From a virus, in IMG/VR virus record IMGVR_UViG_3300038585_000120, positions 1-39,572 of that record: a stretch of DNA of 39,572 bases; one strand, written 5' to 3'. Made by a program: the position numbers and the translations under genes. This document shows positions 6,877 through 13,334 of the stretch, piece by piece. Position 1 is the stretch's first letter; every line of letters begins with the position of its first letter. The notes beneath the pieces were generated by a model. That model did no database searches and was not told the origin of the DNA. It saw nothing but the letters and a program-made list of their open reading frames with translations.

Positions 6877-6949
6877 AACGTGCATTGAATCGAATCAAGC
6901 AACCGACACAAAGAATTAACTTTTTCAACTTTGTGTGTTGCTGCACGTT
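6877..6949 (-). promoter_or_regulatory. Three-way-junction-like leader element 2
   Basis: The closing stem AACGTGC (6877-6883) pairs with GCACGTT (6943-6949). Inside are a TTGA/TCAA hairpin (6885-6888/6895-6898) and a long arm GCAAC/GTTGC (6899-6903/6937-6941) continuing into CACAAAG/CTTTGTG (6907-6913/6929-6935). It lies 15 bases before the ATG at 6862. A reduced palindromic relative (AACGT/ACGTT) sits at 7034-7054. Confidence 0.6.
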
Positions 6950-7404
6950 TGTATGTTTTTAGTTTCAGGTTTTAATTAGCGCAAACCTTGTAATTGCGCT
7001 GCCGTGTTCACTCTTTTTCATCTCAATTAACCCAACGTTGCACGATTGCACGTTTTGTATTTCTGCTAATGTCTTGACTGGTGTAAACAATCCAACGTTA
7101 ACACCCCGCAATGTAGAAAAGATTCTACTTTATTACGTCCTTGCTTTTCTGTTATGGATGCAAGGAAAGCTACTAACTAACGACTATTAACCCAACTTGA
7201 CAGTATTAGGGACGCGATACGCCCGAACTTTTAAAGTTGCACCCTCTCGATTTTTAGAAGGGTTGCCAGTCTATGTATTGAAGTTTGAAGGTTTTCGCAC
7301 CCTTAGCGCATCATGCAAAGCTGAACTATCGCTTTTGGTTATGTGTTACTGACTCTTTTGTCAAACTATCTAGGGTTTCCAGTGTTTAGCTTTTCGCCTT
7401 TCGA
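6950..7404 (-). other. Non-coding leader region with serial hairpins
   Basis: No supportable gene on either strand. Read leftward from the promoter at 7410-7417 it holds perfect hairpins at 7138-7144/7160-7166 (7 bp), 7113-7118/7123-7128 (6 bp) and 6979-6984/6994-6999 (GCGCAA/TTGCGC), plus repeated CCAACGTT words near 7031 and 7092. It is probably the 5' leader of the operon starting at 6862, or a small-RNA/origin region. Confidence 0.5.
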
Positions 7405-7409
7405 TGAAA

Positions 7410-7442
7410 CAAATTTACGGCAATAGATTTGAAACTTCCAAA
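7410..7442 (-). promoter_or_regulatory. Leftward Bacteroidota-type promoter
   Basis: The -7 box TAAATTTG (minus strand, 7417-7410) is preceded by a -33 TTTG (7442-7439) at 21 bases. It would start leftward transcription near 7404 into the long structured leader and the small-gene operon. Confidence 0.65.
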
Positions 7443-7497
7443 TATTTCTTTGTTTTAATAGCTAAGTATCTGAATATCAATGCAATTAATTTTATCC

Positions 7498-7528
7498 TTG
7501 CCAGTCTCATATATTAATAGTACATTTG
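7498..7528 (+). promoter_or_regulatory. Rightward Bacteroidota-type promoter
   Basis: TTG at 7498-7500, 20 bases, then TACATTTG at 7521-7528; the gene at 7546 follows 17 bases later. It diverges from the leftward promoter at 7410. Confidence 0.7.
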
Positions 7529-7545
7529 ATTAAAATTAAGAAACT

Positions 7546-7767
7546 ATGCAAACATTTGCCCGATACATTACACCACTAAAGGACGAAACGAAAACGGATG
7601 TATATATTACAAAACTAGGTGTTATTGCCGTCAAACATTTTGAAGGGTTTATTATTACATTCAATCACGCCACAGGTAGCGCGGATAAATACACAAATGA
7701 TAATATTACTAAATGTGTTGATCTACTTGAAGCTAACAAGCTAGACAAGCAAACATTTATATATTGA
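7546..7767 (+). CDS. Hypothetical protein, 73 aa
   Basis: Lone rightward gene in the control region (MQTFARYITPLKDETKTDVY). Beta-strand-rich first half, helical end. It has its own promoter (7498-7528), the shared GAAACTATG start context and its own terminator (7807-7832), so it is a complete monocistronic unit. Position beside the divergent control region would suit a regulator, but no DNA-binding motif is visible. Confidence 0.75.
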   Translation: MQTFARYITPLKDETKTDVYITKLGVIAVKHFEGFIITFNHATGSADKYTNDNITKCVDLLEANKLDKQTFIY

Positions 7768-7806
7768 TTCGTCGCATATATTGCAAACATTTACGACAAA
7801 ACAACG

Positions 7807-7832
7807 AAGGGAGCTAAAAGACTCCCTTTTTT
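7807..7832 (+). terminator. Rho-independent terminator
   Basis: AAGGGAG (7807-7813) pairs with CTCCCTT (7822-7828), with a T run to 7832. It closes the transcript of the gene at 7546-7767. Confidence 0.85.
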
Positions 7833-7867
7833 AATGCTCAATACTTTAGGATCGTAAACACCCCGCA

Positions 7868-7899
7868 TAGGCTAAACAGAATAAAATACATTCTAAGCC
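7868..7899. repeat. Two-part inverted repeat
   Basis: AGGCT...AGAAT pairs with ATTCT...AGCCT around a seven-base loop. The right arm is partly repeated again just downstream (a second TTCTAAGC..ACTTAAAT). It lies between the convergent terminators at 7807 and 7959; role unknown. Confidence 0.4.
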
Positions 7900-7958
7900 T
7901 ATTTAAAGACGTTCTAAGCTACTTAAATAGTAAAGGTGATACGTAGACCCCACTAAAT

Positions 7959-7982
7959 GAAAAAAGCCCCTAAAAAGGGGCT
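7959..7982 (-). terminator. Rho-independent terminator (leftward)
   Basis: On the minus strand AGCCCC (7982-7977) pairs with GGGGCT (7970-7965), followed by a T run. It ends the leftward transcript of the gene at 8017-8337. Confidence 0.8.
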
Positions 7983-8016
7983 GCAATAGATTGAGTATGT
8001 AAGTGGGGCTATTAAG

Positions 8017-8337
8017 TTAGTATGGCTTAACGCTAATAGCTTTGCCCCCCTTTAATTTATACTTCCTATTAAATTTTGGAGTTTCGCGGCCTTTAGTGCA
8101 TACCCGCTCCCATATAGGATAAAAGCACCCGCTATAATAAGCAACGGTATATAAATACCCTTTGTCGCATTCAATTAGAACTTTAGACGTACCTATTAAG
8201 GTTTGACTATCGAATAGGTGCGTAGTGTTGGCAAAGCCTACGCCAATACCACCATCTAACCATCCTTGTTTGTGCAACCTTTTATAGTCGGCTGCTCCCA
8301 TTTCAGATAAATAACAATTGTGAGTTTCGCTATACAT
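8017..8337 (-). CDS. Hypothetical protein, 106 aa
   Basis: Begins MYSETHNCYLSEMGAADYKR; glycine/aromatic-rich middle (GGIGVGFANTTHLF) and a strongly basic C-terminus (KFNRKYKLKGGKAISVKPY). The leader holds a GAGAAT/ATTCTC hairpin (8378-8391) and a symmetric hairpin near 8422-8445. It is followed by a clear terminator. Function unknown. Confidence 0.7.
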   Translation of the reverse strand: MYSETHNCYLSEMGAADYKRLHKQGWLDGGIGVGFANTTHLFDSQTLIGTSKVLIECDKGYLYTVAYYSGCFYPIWERVCTKGRETPKFNRKYKLKGGKAISVKPY

Positions 8338-8472
8338 AATTTCAAAGTTTAAATTGTTTTCACCTAGAAACCCTACGAGAATAAATTCTCTAGCTTCAAG
8401 GTCTGTTACCTTAAAGCCCCGCTAAGACTAAAGACAGTCAAAGCAGGGTAACAACTAAGGGAAGGTAATAAG

Positions 8473-8646
8473 CTACCTTTTAAGGTGTACAAACATAGCC
8501 GTATCAATAACGGTTTGTAGTCTTTCAGCGTCCTTATCGCTCATGCTAGGGCTGAACTGTTTATGTGCTTCTGTTATAAAGTCCCCTAATTCGCTAGTGT
8601 TCATATTCTCGAATTGATCTAGCAACCTTGCATCATGTATCCTCAT
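8473..8646 (-). CDS. Small helical hypothetical protein, 57 aa
   Basis: MRIHDARLLDQFENMNTSEL followed by a charged helix and a second helix ending FVHLKR. It lies 12 bases after the 41-aa gene and shares its promoter at 8803. Start context AGAAGCTATG is close to the recurring GAAACTATG. No family recognised. Confidence 0.55.
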   Translation of the reverse strand: MRIHDARLLDQFENMNTSELGDFITEAHKQFSPSMSDKDAERLQTVIDTAMFVHLKR

Positions 8647-8658
8647 AGCTTCTAAGTA

Positions 8659-8784
8659 TTAAAGTACGTAGACAATAGTAAATTGATCGAATAGGCGATA
8701 AGAGTAACAAACTTTTGCACCTTGCTTAAGTAGGTCGGCAATTGCTTCCTTCGCGTCATTAATGTGAACTGTTAAATCTTTCAT
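8659..8784 (-). CDS. Small hypothetical protein, 41 aa
   Basis: MKDLTVHINDAKEAIADLLK followed by a short beta-rich tail. First gene after the promoter at 8803-8832; start context AAGAAACTATG matches other genes. Function unknown. Confidence 0.55.
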   Translation of the reverse strand: MKDLTVHINDAKEAIADLLKQGAKVCYSYRLFDQFTIVYVL

Positions 8785-8802
8785 AGTTTCTTAAAGTTTG
8801 AA

Positions 8803-8832
8803 CGAAGATAGCAAACTATGTAATACATACAA
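8803..8832 (-). promoter_or_regulatory. Leftward Bacteroidota-type promoter
   Basis: Minus-strand TATCTTCG (8810-8803) with a TTG (8832-8830) 19 bases upstream. It drives the two small genes at 8659-8784 and 8473-8646, probably also 8017-8337. Confidence 0.6.
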
Positions 8833-9383
8833 CATAAGACTAGTAAAATAGTTGGTTCGTGGCTAGTACTCAGGCAGTTACATTTAATGTACTGCATAGC
8901 TCAATAGGTCGGTGTTAAACATTCTTTACATTGAGTAAGGTATTCTTTACATGGTTATTATGCAGAGTACTTTGAACTACAAAGCACCTACAACCTAGTG
9001 ATACCAACACATTAAGTGTTTACAAACGGTTAGTATTCAATTCGTTTACTGCATTGGCTTAGGTATTGACTGCTTTCTTTATCAACTAACAGTGAGGACA
9101 GACGCAATAAAAATAGAATCATTGAGTATCAAGTAGTTAGTCTCACTTGCTCACGGGGTGAAGACAAAGCTAACGTTAGTTGATAGGATCATTGACTAAT
9201 TTATGAGGTGCGAAAAGACGGGGGGCGGTAATGAGAAATTGAATTCCTTTGAAGCATAGGGGGGGCTGTGGATAGGCTATAATACGCTCCTAATACTTAC
9301 ACGAAACTTTTTTATTTGGAAATAACCATTGGTTTAGCTACAGCGTAAGCTGAGGCTAGGTTGTAGCGATTGAGAATGTACAA
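8833..9383. other. Gene-free region with hairpins and short repeats
   Basis: No supportable ORF. Contains a 10-bp hairpin (8874-8895, GCAGT-ACATT/AATGT-ACTGC), an 11-base direct repeat ATTCTTTACAT at 8921-8931 and 8942-8952 (21 bases apart, two helical turns), a palindrome near 9005-9021 and the larger structure at 9080-9185. It could be an origin, operator cluster or small-RNA locus. Confidence 0.5.
9080..9185. repeat. Large inverted repeat with inner stems
   Basis: TATCAACTAAC (9080-9090) is the perfect 11-base inverse of 9175-9185. Directly adjoining, AGTGAG (9091-9096) pairs with CTCACT (9142-9147), and a TCAC/GTGA hairpin (9151-9154/9158-9161) sits in the side loop. The stems nest as a branched fold. 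Strand of transcription, if any, is unclear. Confidence 0.5.
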
Positions 9384-9836
9384 CTATAGGAGGGGCGAGA
9401 AAGGATGTAGCTGCTGGATTTCTACGTGATGTCCTTCTCTTATGTGTGTAGCATCAGGAATATCTGTGCTATTGTCTATCATTTCTTGTTTGCTTAGGTA
9501 TCCTAGTAGGTAAGCTAGTGATAGGTCTTCTGTTATTCTTAGGAAGAAGTAGTAGTCTGTTTCTTGTTTTAGGTGGGTGACAGAGCATCTATAGTGTTTT
9601 TGCGGGGGGACAGTAGTTCTCTTTGTCTTTACGTCTACTCGGTAGTTCTTTATGATTAGATCGTAGTCATAGCTCTCTTCTTTTCTTGCGGTGGGGAAGT
9701 AGTCTAAACAGAGTATTTCCCCTAGTGCGCCGTAAATATTGGATTTACCTTTTGTTATGCTCCCCTTTAGTGCATCGAAGTCGTAAAGGTTCTTTGCCCT
9801 TTCTATCTGTTGCGGGGTGGGGTGTAAGGTTATCAT
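9384..9836 (-). CDS. PD-(D/E)XK-type nuclease-like protein, 150 aa
   Basis: Predicted DNA nuclease. YGALGEILCLDYF (about residue 35) gives the helix carrying the first acidic residue, then YDYDLIIKNYRVDVKTKRT (about 56-74) provides D...DxK, the signature of the PD-(D/E)XK fold. A basic stretch follows (PPQKHYRCSVTHLKQ). Such small proteins in phages include restriction-like and recombination nucleases; the precise role is unknown. Leftward promoter candidate TATGTTCG lies just upstream (9848-9841). Confidence 0.65.
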   Translation of the reverse strand: MITLHPTPQQIERAKNLYDFDALKGSITKGKSNIYGALGEILCLDYFPTARKEESYDYDLIIKNYRVDVKTKRTTVPPQKHYRCSVTHLKQETDYYFFLRITEDLSLAYLLGYLSKQEMIDNSTDIPDATHIREGHHVEIQQLHPFSPLL

Positions 9837-9840
9837 AGTA

Positions 9841-9848
9841 CGAACATA
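9841..9848 (-). promoter_or_regulatory. Leftward promoter -7 box candidate
   Basis: Minus-strand TATGTTCG, a TAnnTTCG variant of the Bacteroidota -7 box, five bases before the nuclease ATG. No clear -33 element, so this is tentative. Confidence 0.35.
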
Positions 9849-9857
9849 CAGATTTTA

Positions 9858-9889
9858 TTTGGATATTGGATAGGTAATGCTTATATTTG
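9858..9889 (+). promoter_or_regulatory. Rightward Bacteroidota-type promoter
   Basis: TTTG at 9858-9861, 20 bases, TATATTTG at 9882-9889: a full match to the Bacteroidota consensus. It drives the mini-ORF at 9896 and the membrane protein at 9925. Confidence 0.75.
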
Positions 9890-9895
9890 TTTATT

Positions 9896-9928
9896 ATGAA
9901 TAATAACTGTAAGTTTGAAGAATTATGA
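9896..9928 (+). CDS. Ten-residue leader ORF
   Basis: MNNNCKFEEL, ending in an ATGA overlap with the start of the membrane-protein gene at 9925. It is the first ATG after the promoter, only seven bases beyond its -7 box. It may serve to bring ribosomes to the downstream start rather than encode a functional peptide. Confidence 0.4.
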   Translation: MNNNCKFEEL

Positions 9929-10134
9929 TTAGAAGATTAGCTTATGTAGTCCTTGGGGCTGCTGTTATTGTATTCCTTCCTTATTTAGTGGGGAGGTTGA
10001 TTGAAATTGTCATGTCTCTGCCTAGTTTAACTTCATTCTTCACTTGGGGTGCGGGTATTGTAGGTATAGGGGTAATTATATACGGGTGTGCTATACCGTG
10101 GGCTGTCTACCGCTATATTGTAAATGGAGATTGA
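9925..10134 (+). CDS. Two-span small membrane protein, 69 aa
   Basis: Two hydrophobic segments (about residues 5-29, LAYVVLGAAVIVFLPYLVG, and about 39-62) separated by a short SLPSLTS turn, with basic ends. Inner-membrane location predicted. Holin-like topology is possible but there is no lysis gene beside it. It overlaps the next gene by 11 bases. Confidence 0.65.
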   Translation: MIRRLAYVVLGAAVIVFLPYLVGRLIEIVMSLPSLTSFFTWGAGIVGIGVIIYGCAIPWAVYRYIVNGD

Positions 10135-10303
10135 GATGGAGAATAAAGAATTTCCTTCTAGGTTCTTAGGTAAGAGCTTTGAATATGAAAGTAAGGAGAG
10201 GTTTTTAGAGTCTTTGCGGAGGTTACGTACCAAAAAGGGAAGTATAGTACCGATTAGTACCTATTCTGCACCAAAAATACCCTTTTTACGCCTGTTTCGG
10301 TAA
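10124..10303 (+). CDS. Small basic hypothetical protein, 59 aa
   Basis: MEIEMENKEFPSRFLGKSFE, then an arginine-rich helix (RFLESLRRLRTKKG) and a hydrophobic/basic tail ending FLRLFR. It overlaps the end of the membrane-protein gene by 11 bases; a second ATG at 10136 is possible. Function unknown. Confidence 0.5.
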   Translation: MEIEMENKEFPSRFLGKSFEYESKERFLESLRRLRTKKGSIVPISTYSAPKIPFLRLFR

Positions 10304-10377
10304 TATAGTTCCGTTTACAACTACTCTTTAGTAGAGCTAGATTTGGTTACTTGGTAGTTATTTCTTATGTTTGTGGA

Positions 10378-10644
10378 ATGAGATTATTTGAAAGGTTTAC
10401 CCTTATAGAATTAGAATGGAATGATGTAAATGGTTTTCTGTTTACACTCTGCGGGGTTGAGTACTCTATTAAAGATGGCTCCCCCGCACTACTAGCCTTC
10501 CGCTTTGGAGGCTTTAACAGCTATGTTCACCTTAGTATCCCCTTCTTTTATTTCCATTTTACTCTTCTATTATCTCTCCGTTTAGTTTTATGGTTAGTGG
10601 GGAGGCTACTCCTTTTGTGGGGTGTCCCGCATGAATGCCCCTGA
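10378..10644 (+). CDS. Doubtful hypothetical protein, 88 aa
   Basis: The first two thirds look protein-like (MRLFERFTLIELEWNDVNGF; CGVEYSIKDGSPALLAFRFG), but the last 29 codons overlap the leftward gene 10559-10831 and read as a leucine-rich shadow of it. Either the gene really ends in a convergent overlap, or an indel hides its true stop near 10555. Confidence 0.35.
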   Translation: MRLFERFTLIELEWNDVNGFLFTLCGVEYSIKDGSPALLAFRFGGFNSYVHLSIPFFYFHFTLLLSLRLVLWLVGRLLLLWGVPHECP

Positions 10645-10831
10645 TGTAGTGTTCCTTCTTTATCGCCTCAGTTATTCTCTGCTCCCACTGCTTATCGTCC
10701 TGCCCCTCTAATCGGGTGAGTCTGATATAGCGGGGGTGGATTAAACCTTGCCCATAATAATGCAGTTCTTGGTCTTTATGGAGCCATGATAACTCTAATA
10801 CATCTCCTGATTCGTGCCTCTTCATTTCCAT
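10559..10831 (-). CDS. Hypothetical protein, 90 aa
   Basis: MEMKRHESGDVLELSWLHKD, then ELHYYGQGLIHPRYIRLTRL and KQWEQRITEAIKKEHYIRGI. Its start overlaps the lipoprotein gene upstream by 10 bases. Basic/aromatic mixture, no family recognised. Confidence 0.6.
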   Translation of the reverse strand: MEMKRHESGDVLELSWLHKDQELHYYGQGLIHPRYIRLTRLEGQDDKQWEQRITEAIKKEHYIRGIHAGHPTKGVASPLTIKLNGEIIEE

Positions 10832-11055
10832 TTTACTATTTGTCCCTCAAGCCAATCTTCATCCCCCCACACGCTTAAAGTATCGAACCCTTGTTTTGTT
10901 ATGACTTGGATGTAGAACCTCTTTCCTTGCGGGGTTATGTCGTATAATGGTCTATGCGGGTGTGGTCGAACTACTCTACCTCTGTTGTAGTAAGTAGTAG
11001 TCTCTATGCTAACGCATGACGTTACTATTAGTCCGACTACAATCCATTTTTTCAA
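10822..11055 (-). CDS. Small lipoprotein, 77 aa
   Basis: Start taken as TTG at 11055, which overlaps the upstream stop (TTGA): the product then opens KKWIVVGLIVTSCVS, a short signal peptide with a lipobox ending in cysteine. The longer ATG form from 11094 would bury the signal behind 13 charged residues. The mature part has a PHPHRPLYD segment and ends DWLEGQIVKWK. Probably exported and lipid-anchored; a superinfection or surface role is speculative. Confidence 0.6.
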   Translation of the reverse strand: MKKWIVVGLIVTSCVSIETTTYYNRGRVVRPHPHRPLYDITPQGKRFYIQVITKQGFDTLSVWGDEDWLEGQIVKWK

Positions 11056-11327
11056 TTCTTTCTTACCTTCTCTATTGTTTCTACCCCTTCCCATAGAGTG
11101 TCGCTGTCATAAGCGTTGAGCGGAATGTTCCCATCAATACACTCCTTTGCAATCTCCATTATGTGCATTGTCGTATAACGAATCATTTCATTAGCTGCTT
11201 GATTCTCCCCCTCTGAAAGAGGGGAGGTTTCCGCTCTAAATTTCTCTAAGGCTTCGTCTAAGAATAAGCTAATGCTCCATTTTACTTTATTCTCTAGTGG
11301 CATACTATCCACTAAGTCTTGTATCAT
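11052..11327 (-). CDS. Hypothetical protein, 91 aa
   Basis: The ATG at 11327 (MIQDLVDSMPLENKVKW) is preferred because AAGGA lies seven bases upstream and the longer form overlaps the 56-aa gene. Helical; ends with GVETIEKVRKN, a C-terminus shared at DNA level with the lipoprotein at 11772 (27-base repeat). Confidence 0.6.
   Translation of the reverse strand: MIQDLVDSMPLENKVKWSISLFLDEALEKFRAETSPLSEGENQAANEMIRYTTMHIMEIAKECIDGNIPLNAYDSDTLWEGVETIEKVRKN
11057..11083. repeat. 27-base direct repeat, copy 1
   Basis: Identical to 11777-11803. Read leftward it encodes ETIEKVRK at the 3' end of the gene 11052-11327. The two genes are otherwise unrelated. Confidence 0.85.
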
Positions 11328-11356
11328 GTTATTTCCTTCTTTCATTTTTTCTGATT

Positions 11357-11527
11357 TTATCTTGTTCTTGTGTCTATACACTTATCGGGGTCGTGAGACC
11401 AACCATCATACCCGTCCTCCGCGAAGTAGTGGGTGACTCCTGCGCTGTCTTCTAGGATTAAGCTATAGTTTTCGCTAGAATAGCTTTTTAGCACGGGGTG
11501 TTGTATGTAGTGGGATTTAATCTTCAT
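11357..11527 (-). CDS. Small hypothetical protein, 56 aa
   Basis: MKIKSHYIQHPVLKSYSSEN, then a beta-rich stretch and an acidic HYFAEDGYDGWSHDPDKC. ATGA overlap (11524-11527) with the gene upstream makes translation likely. Unknown function. Confidence 0.6.
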   Translation of the reverse strand: MKIKSHYIQHPVLKSYSSENYSLILEDSAGVTHYFAEDGYDGWSHDPDKCIDTRTR

Positions 11528-11775
11528 AATCCTAAAAATTTTTCAAATTCTTGTGGCGGCATATTAACATTAAACGCACTCCCGCTAGTTAAAACAAATA
11601 CAGTTCCCCCCTCTACCTCAATAGACTTCTCAAAGTAACATATTTGAGATGGGCTGAACCATACATCTACTTCTTCAAGGTCTTCCTGTGCTACATTTGG
11701 TGGGGTTATGCCCATCCTCTCGTAGTCTACAGTATCTTCTCTCTGAACTAAAGCTTTGATCTTAATTAGTTTCAT
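11524..11775 (-). CDS. Hypothetical protein, 83 aa
   Basis: MKLIKIKALVQREDTVDYER with beta strands (EVDVWFSPSQICYFEKSIEV; TVFVLTSGSAFNVNM). It resembles a small beta domain. Its opening (KALVQREDTV) parallels the 65-aa protein at 12588 (KALVTKEETV), so the two may be distant paralogues. ATGA coupling at both ends. Confidence 0.65.
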   Translation of the reverse strand: MKLIKIKALVQREDTVDYERMGITPPNVAQEDLEEVDVWFSPSQICYFEKSIEVEGGTVFVLTSGSAFNVNMPPQEFEKFLGL

Positions 11776-11999
11776 CTCTTTCTTACCTTCTCTATTGTTT
11801 CTATCTTAAGGTAGTCCCCGATGTAGAGCGAGTCGTCTATCGTCTTCTCCCATAATCTACAGTTATATCCGTACTCATCACAGACTAAATAAAAGTTTCC
11901 ATGCCTTTCAAATACCCATCCGTCGATTTCTGTTGTTTTTATTGTGGCGGTGCAAGAAGCAAAGATAATGACTAAGAGTATGTATATTCTACTTTTCAT
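11772..11999 (-). CDS. Small lipoprotein, 75 aa
   Basis: Start at ATG 11999 gives MKSRIYILLVIIFASC, a signal peptide with a lipobox cysteine, then TATIKTTEIDGWVFERHGNF and two further cysteines (VCDEYGYNC). Predicted export and lipid anchoring. Ends KIETIEKVRKR, encoded by the 27-base repeat shared with the gene at 11052. It overlaps the upstream gene by 11 bases. Confidence 0.7.
   Translation of the reverse strand: MKSRIYILLVIIFASCTATIKTTEIDGWVFERHGNFYLVCDEYGYNCRLWEKTIDDSLYIGDYLKIETIEKVRKR
11777..11803. repeat. 27-base direct repeat, copy 2
   Basis: Identical to 11057-11083; encodes ETIEKVRK at the 3' end of the lipoprotein 11772-11999. Confidence 0.85.
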
Positions 12000-12591
12000 C
12001 TTTCCATTCATTTAGCATTGCTTCAGCTTTCAACATAAACTCTGATTCTACACAGAACTTAGCAAAGCTTATCATATCCTCTTCAGTGTAAGCGTCTATG
12101 TTAGCTAGAAGAGAGTTTTCTTCTGTCTCTGTTAGTGGGGTGTATCTTGTGCTATACATATTAGTAGGTTCTGGCTCCTTTGCGTTTTCTAATAGTTTGT
12201 TTATTAGTGGGTTGCTAGTTTCATCTAACATGTACTCCGAATGAGCATTCCACCCCCGCCAGAACTCAGAATCCTCAACAGTACCAAAGTTAGCTATTGT
12301 ACTGTCTAGTCTTTCTTCGTCTTTTTCAGATTGCGGGGGGATTACACCTTCAAACCCTGTAGGTGTATTTGTAACCTCCCATATTTTGTCGTCTACTTGC
12401 ATACTCTCATACAGTGTTTCTAACACCTCTTTCTCATCTAAGTACTCAAATATAGGTGGAATACGTCCGTTCTGAGCGTGAATAAGACGATCTGATGGAC
12501 GATCACCCCCGCTATGGTATTGGAAGATACCTACCTTATCTTTCGTCTCTCTAAAGACCTGTAATGTGCGTGTGTTTCTAATCCACTTCAT
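11989..12591 (-). CDS. Hypothetical acidic protein, 200 aa
   Basis: The ATG at 12591 forms an ATGA overlap with the upstream stop and is preferred to the start at 12642. It begins MKWIRNTRTLQVFRETKDKV; the middle contains ANFGTVEDSEFWRGWNAHSE; the C-terminus is helical (EDMISFAKFCVESEFMLKAE). Cytosolic, unknown role. Confidence 0.7.
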   Translation of the reverse strand: MKWIRNTRTLQVFRETKDKVGIFQYHSGGDRPSDRLIHAQNGRIPPIFEYLDEKEVLETLYESMQVDDKIWEVTNTPTGFEGVIPPQSEKDEERLDSTIANFGTVEDSEFWRGWNAHSEYMLDETSNPLINKLLENAKEPEPTNMYSTRYTPLTETEENSLLANIDAYTEEDMISFAKFCVESEFMLKAEAMLNEWKDEK

Positions 12592-12785
12592 TGTTGTGAG
12601 CTTTTTAATTCCTCTTCGGTTACTCTGCCTATAGAACTCCACATAGAATACCCCCGCTCTTCGATAAAGTCTATAAGGTCATCAATGAACCTGTTTTCCT
12701 CTTCTTCAGAGAAAGTACCTACAGTCTCCTCCTTGGTTACAAGGGCTTTTACTTCTATAAACTTACAAATTCTTTCTTCAGACAT
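12588..12785 (-). CDS. Small acidic hypothetical protein, 65 aa
   Basis: MSEERICKFIEVKALVTKEE, then acidic helices (SEEEENRFIDDLIDFIEERG). Coupled to both neighbours by short overlaps. Its KALV.KE.TV segment resembles the start of the protein at 11524. Confidence 0.65.
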   Translation of the reverse strand: MSEERICKFIEVKALVTKEETVGTFSEEEENRFIDDLIDFIEERGYSMWSSIGRVTEEELKSSQQ

Positions 12786-12993
12786 CTTTCTGTAATCTCT
12801 TTATGTACTTGAACAGATTTTCTAGTTTCTTTTTCTTTGTGGGGAGAGATAGGAATTCGTCCTTAAGGTATAAGTCAGCATAATTCTCCTCTTCCTCATC
12901 AACTAGAACTATATCAAAGTCCTCACCCCGTAAAACAGAATAGCTTCCGTCTTCAGGATGCTCTGGGTCATATAACTCTTCTTCCCACTTCAT
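12778..12993 (-). CDS. Acidic hypothetical protein, 71 aa
   Basis: The ATG at 12993 overlaps the upstream stop (ATGA, 12990-12993). MKWEEELYDPEHPEDGSYSV then DFDIVLVDEEEENYADLYL and a basic C-terminal helix (TKKKKLENLFKYIKRLQ). Unknown. Confidence 0.65.
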   Translation of the reverse strand: MKWEEELYDPEHPEDGSYSVLRGEDFDIVLVDEEEENYADLYLKDEFLSLPTKKKKLENLFKYIKRLQKDV

Positions 12994-13334
12994 AGGTTCA
13001 AATATTTCCAGAATTTCCAAGAATCAGATTTCTTAGGCGGGGTGTTCATCTTAAAGTGCTTATCAAAGCCTAAGTCTTGAATCTCTATAGCGAATGCGGT
13101 TAACTCTTCTACAAGATTTTCACATTGAGGAATAATAGAAATAATTACCTCCATCTCCTCGTCAGGGATTCTTAACCCCGACTCATAAACATCCATAGCT
13201 AAATCAAAGCCTTTACCCGTTAAAGCAAACCCTCCACCTTCAATCAGTCCTAGTTCCTCCATCTGAGCTAAATAAAGGAATACAAGCGTTAGTTTGTTTA
13301 CTTGTTCCTCTTCTATTTGTTTTTCTGTCATCAT
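12990..13334 (-). CDS. Hypothetical helical protein, 114 aa
   Basis: MMTEKQIEEEQVNKLTLVFL followed by AQMEELGLIEGGGFALTGKG, which resembles the tail of a winged-helix fold, then acidic helices. Translationally coupled to a 13-residue leader ORF at 13331. First full gene after the promoter at 13427. Confidence 0.65.
   Translation of the reverse strand: MMTEKQIEEEQVNKLTLVFLYLAQMEELGLIEGGGFALTGKGFDLAMDVYESGLRIPDEEMEVIISIIPQCENLVEELTAFAIEIQDLGFDKHFKMNTPPKKSDSWKFWKYLNL

Noticed and set aside
6597-6949. Hammerhead ribozymes
   Set aside because: Three-way junctions are present, but the CUGANGA and GAAA core sequences are not in the required junction positions.
8921-8952. CRISPR array from the repeated ATTCTTTACAT
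   Set aside because: Only two 11-base copies with a 10-base gap; no spacer-repeat periodicity and no cas genes.
9925-10134. Holin
   Set aside because: Two membrane spans fit, but there is no adjacent endolysin or spanin, and the gene sits among early genes; kept as an unnamed membrane protein.
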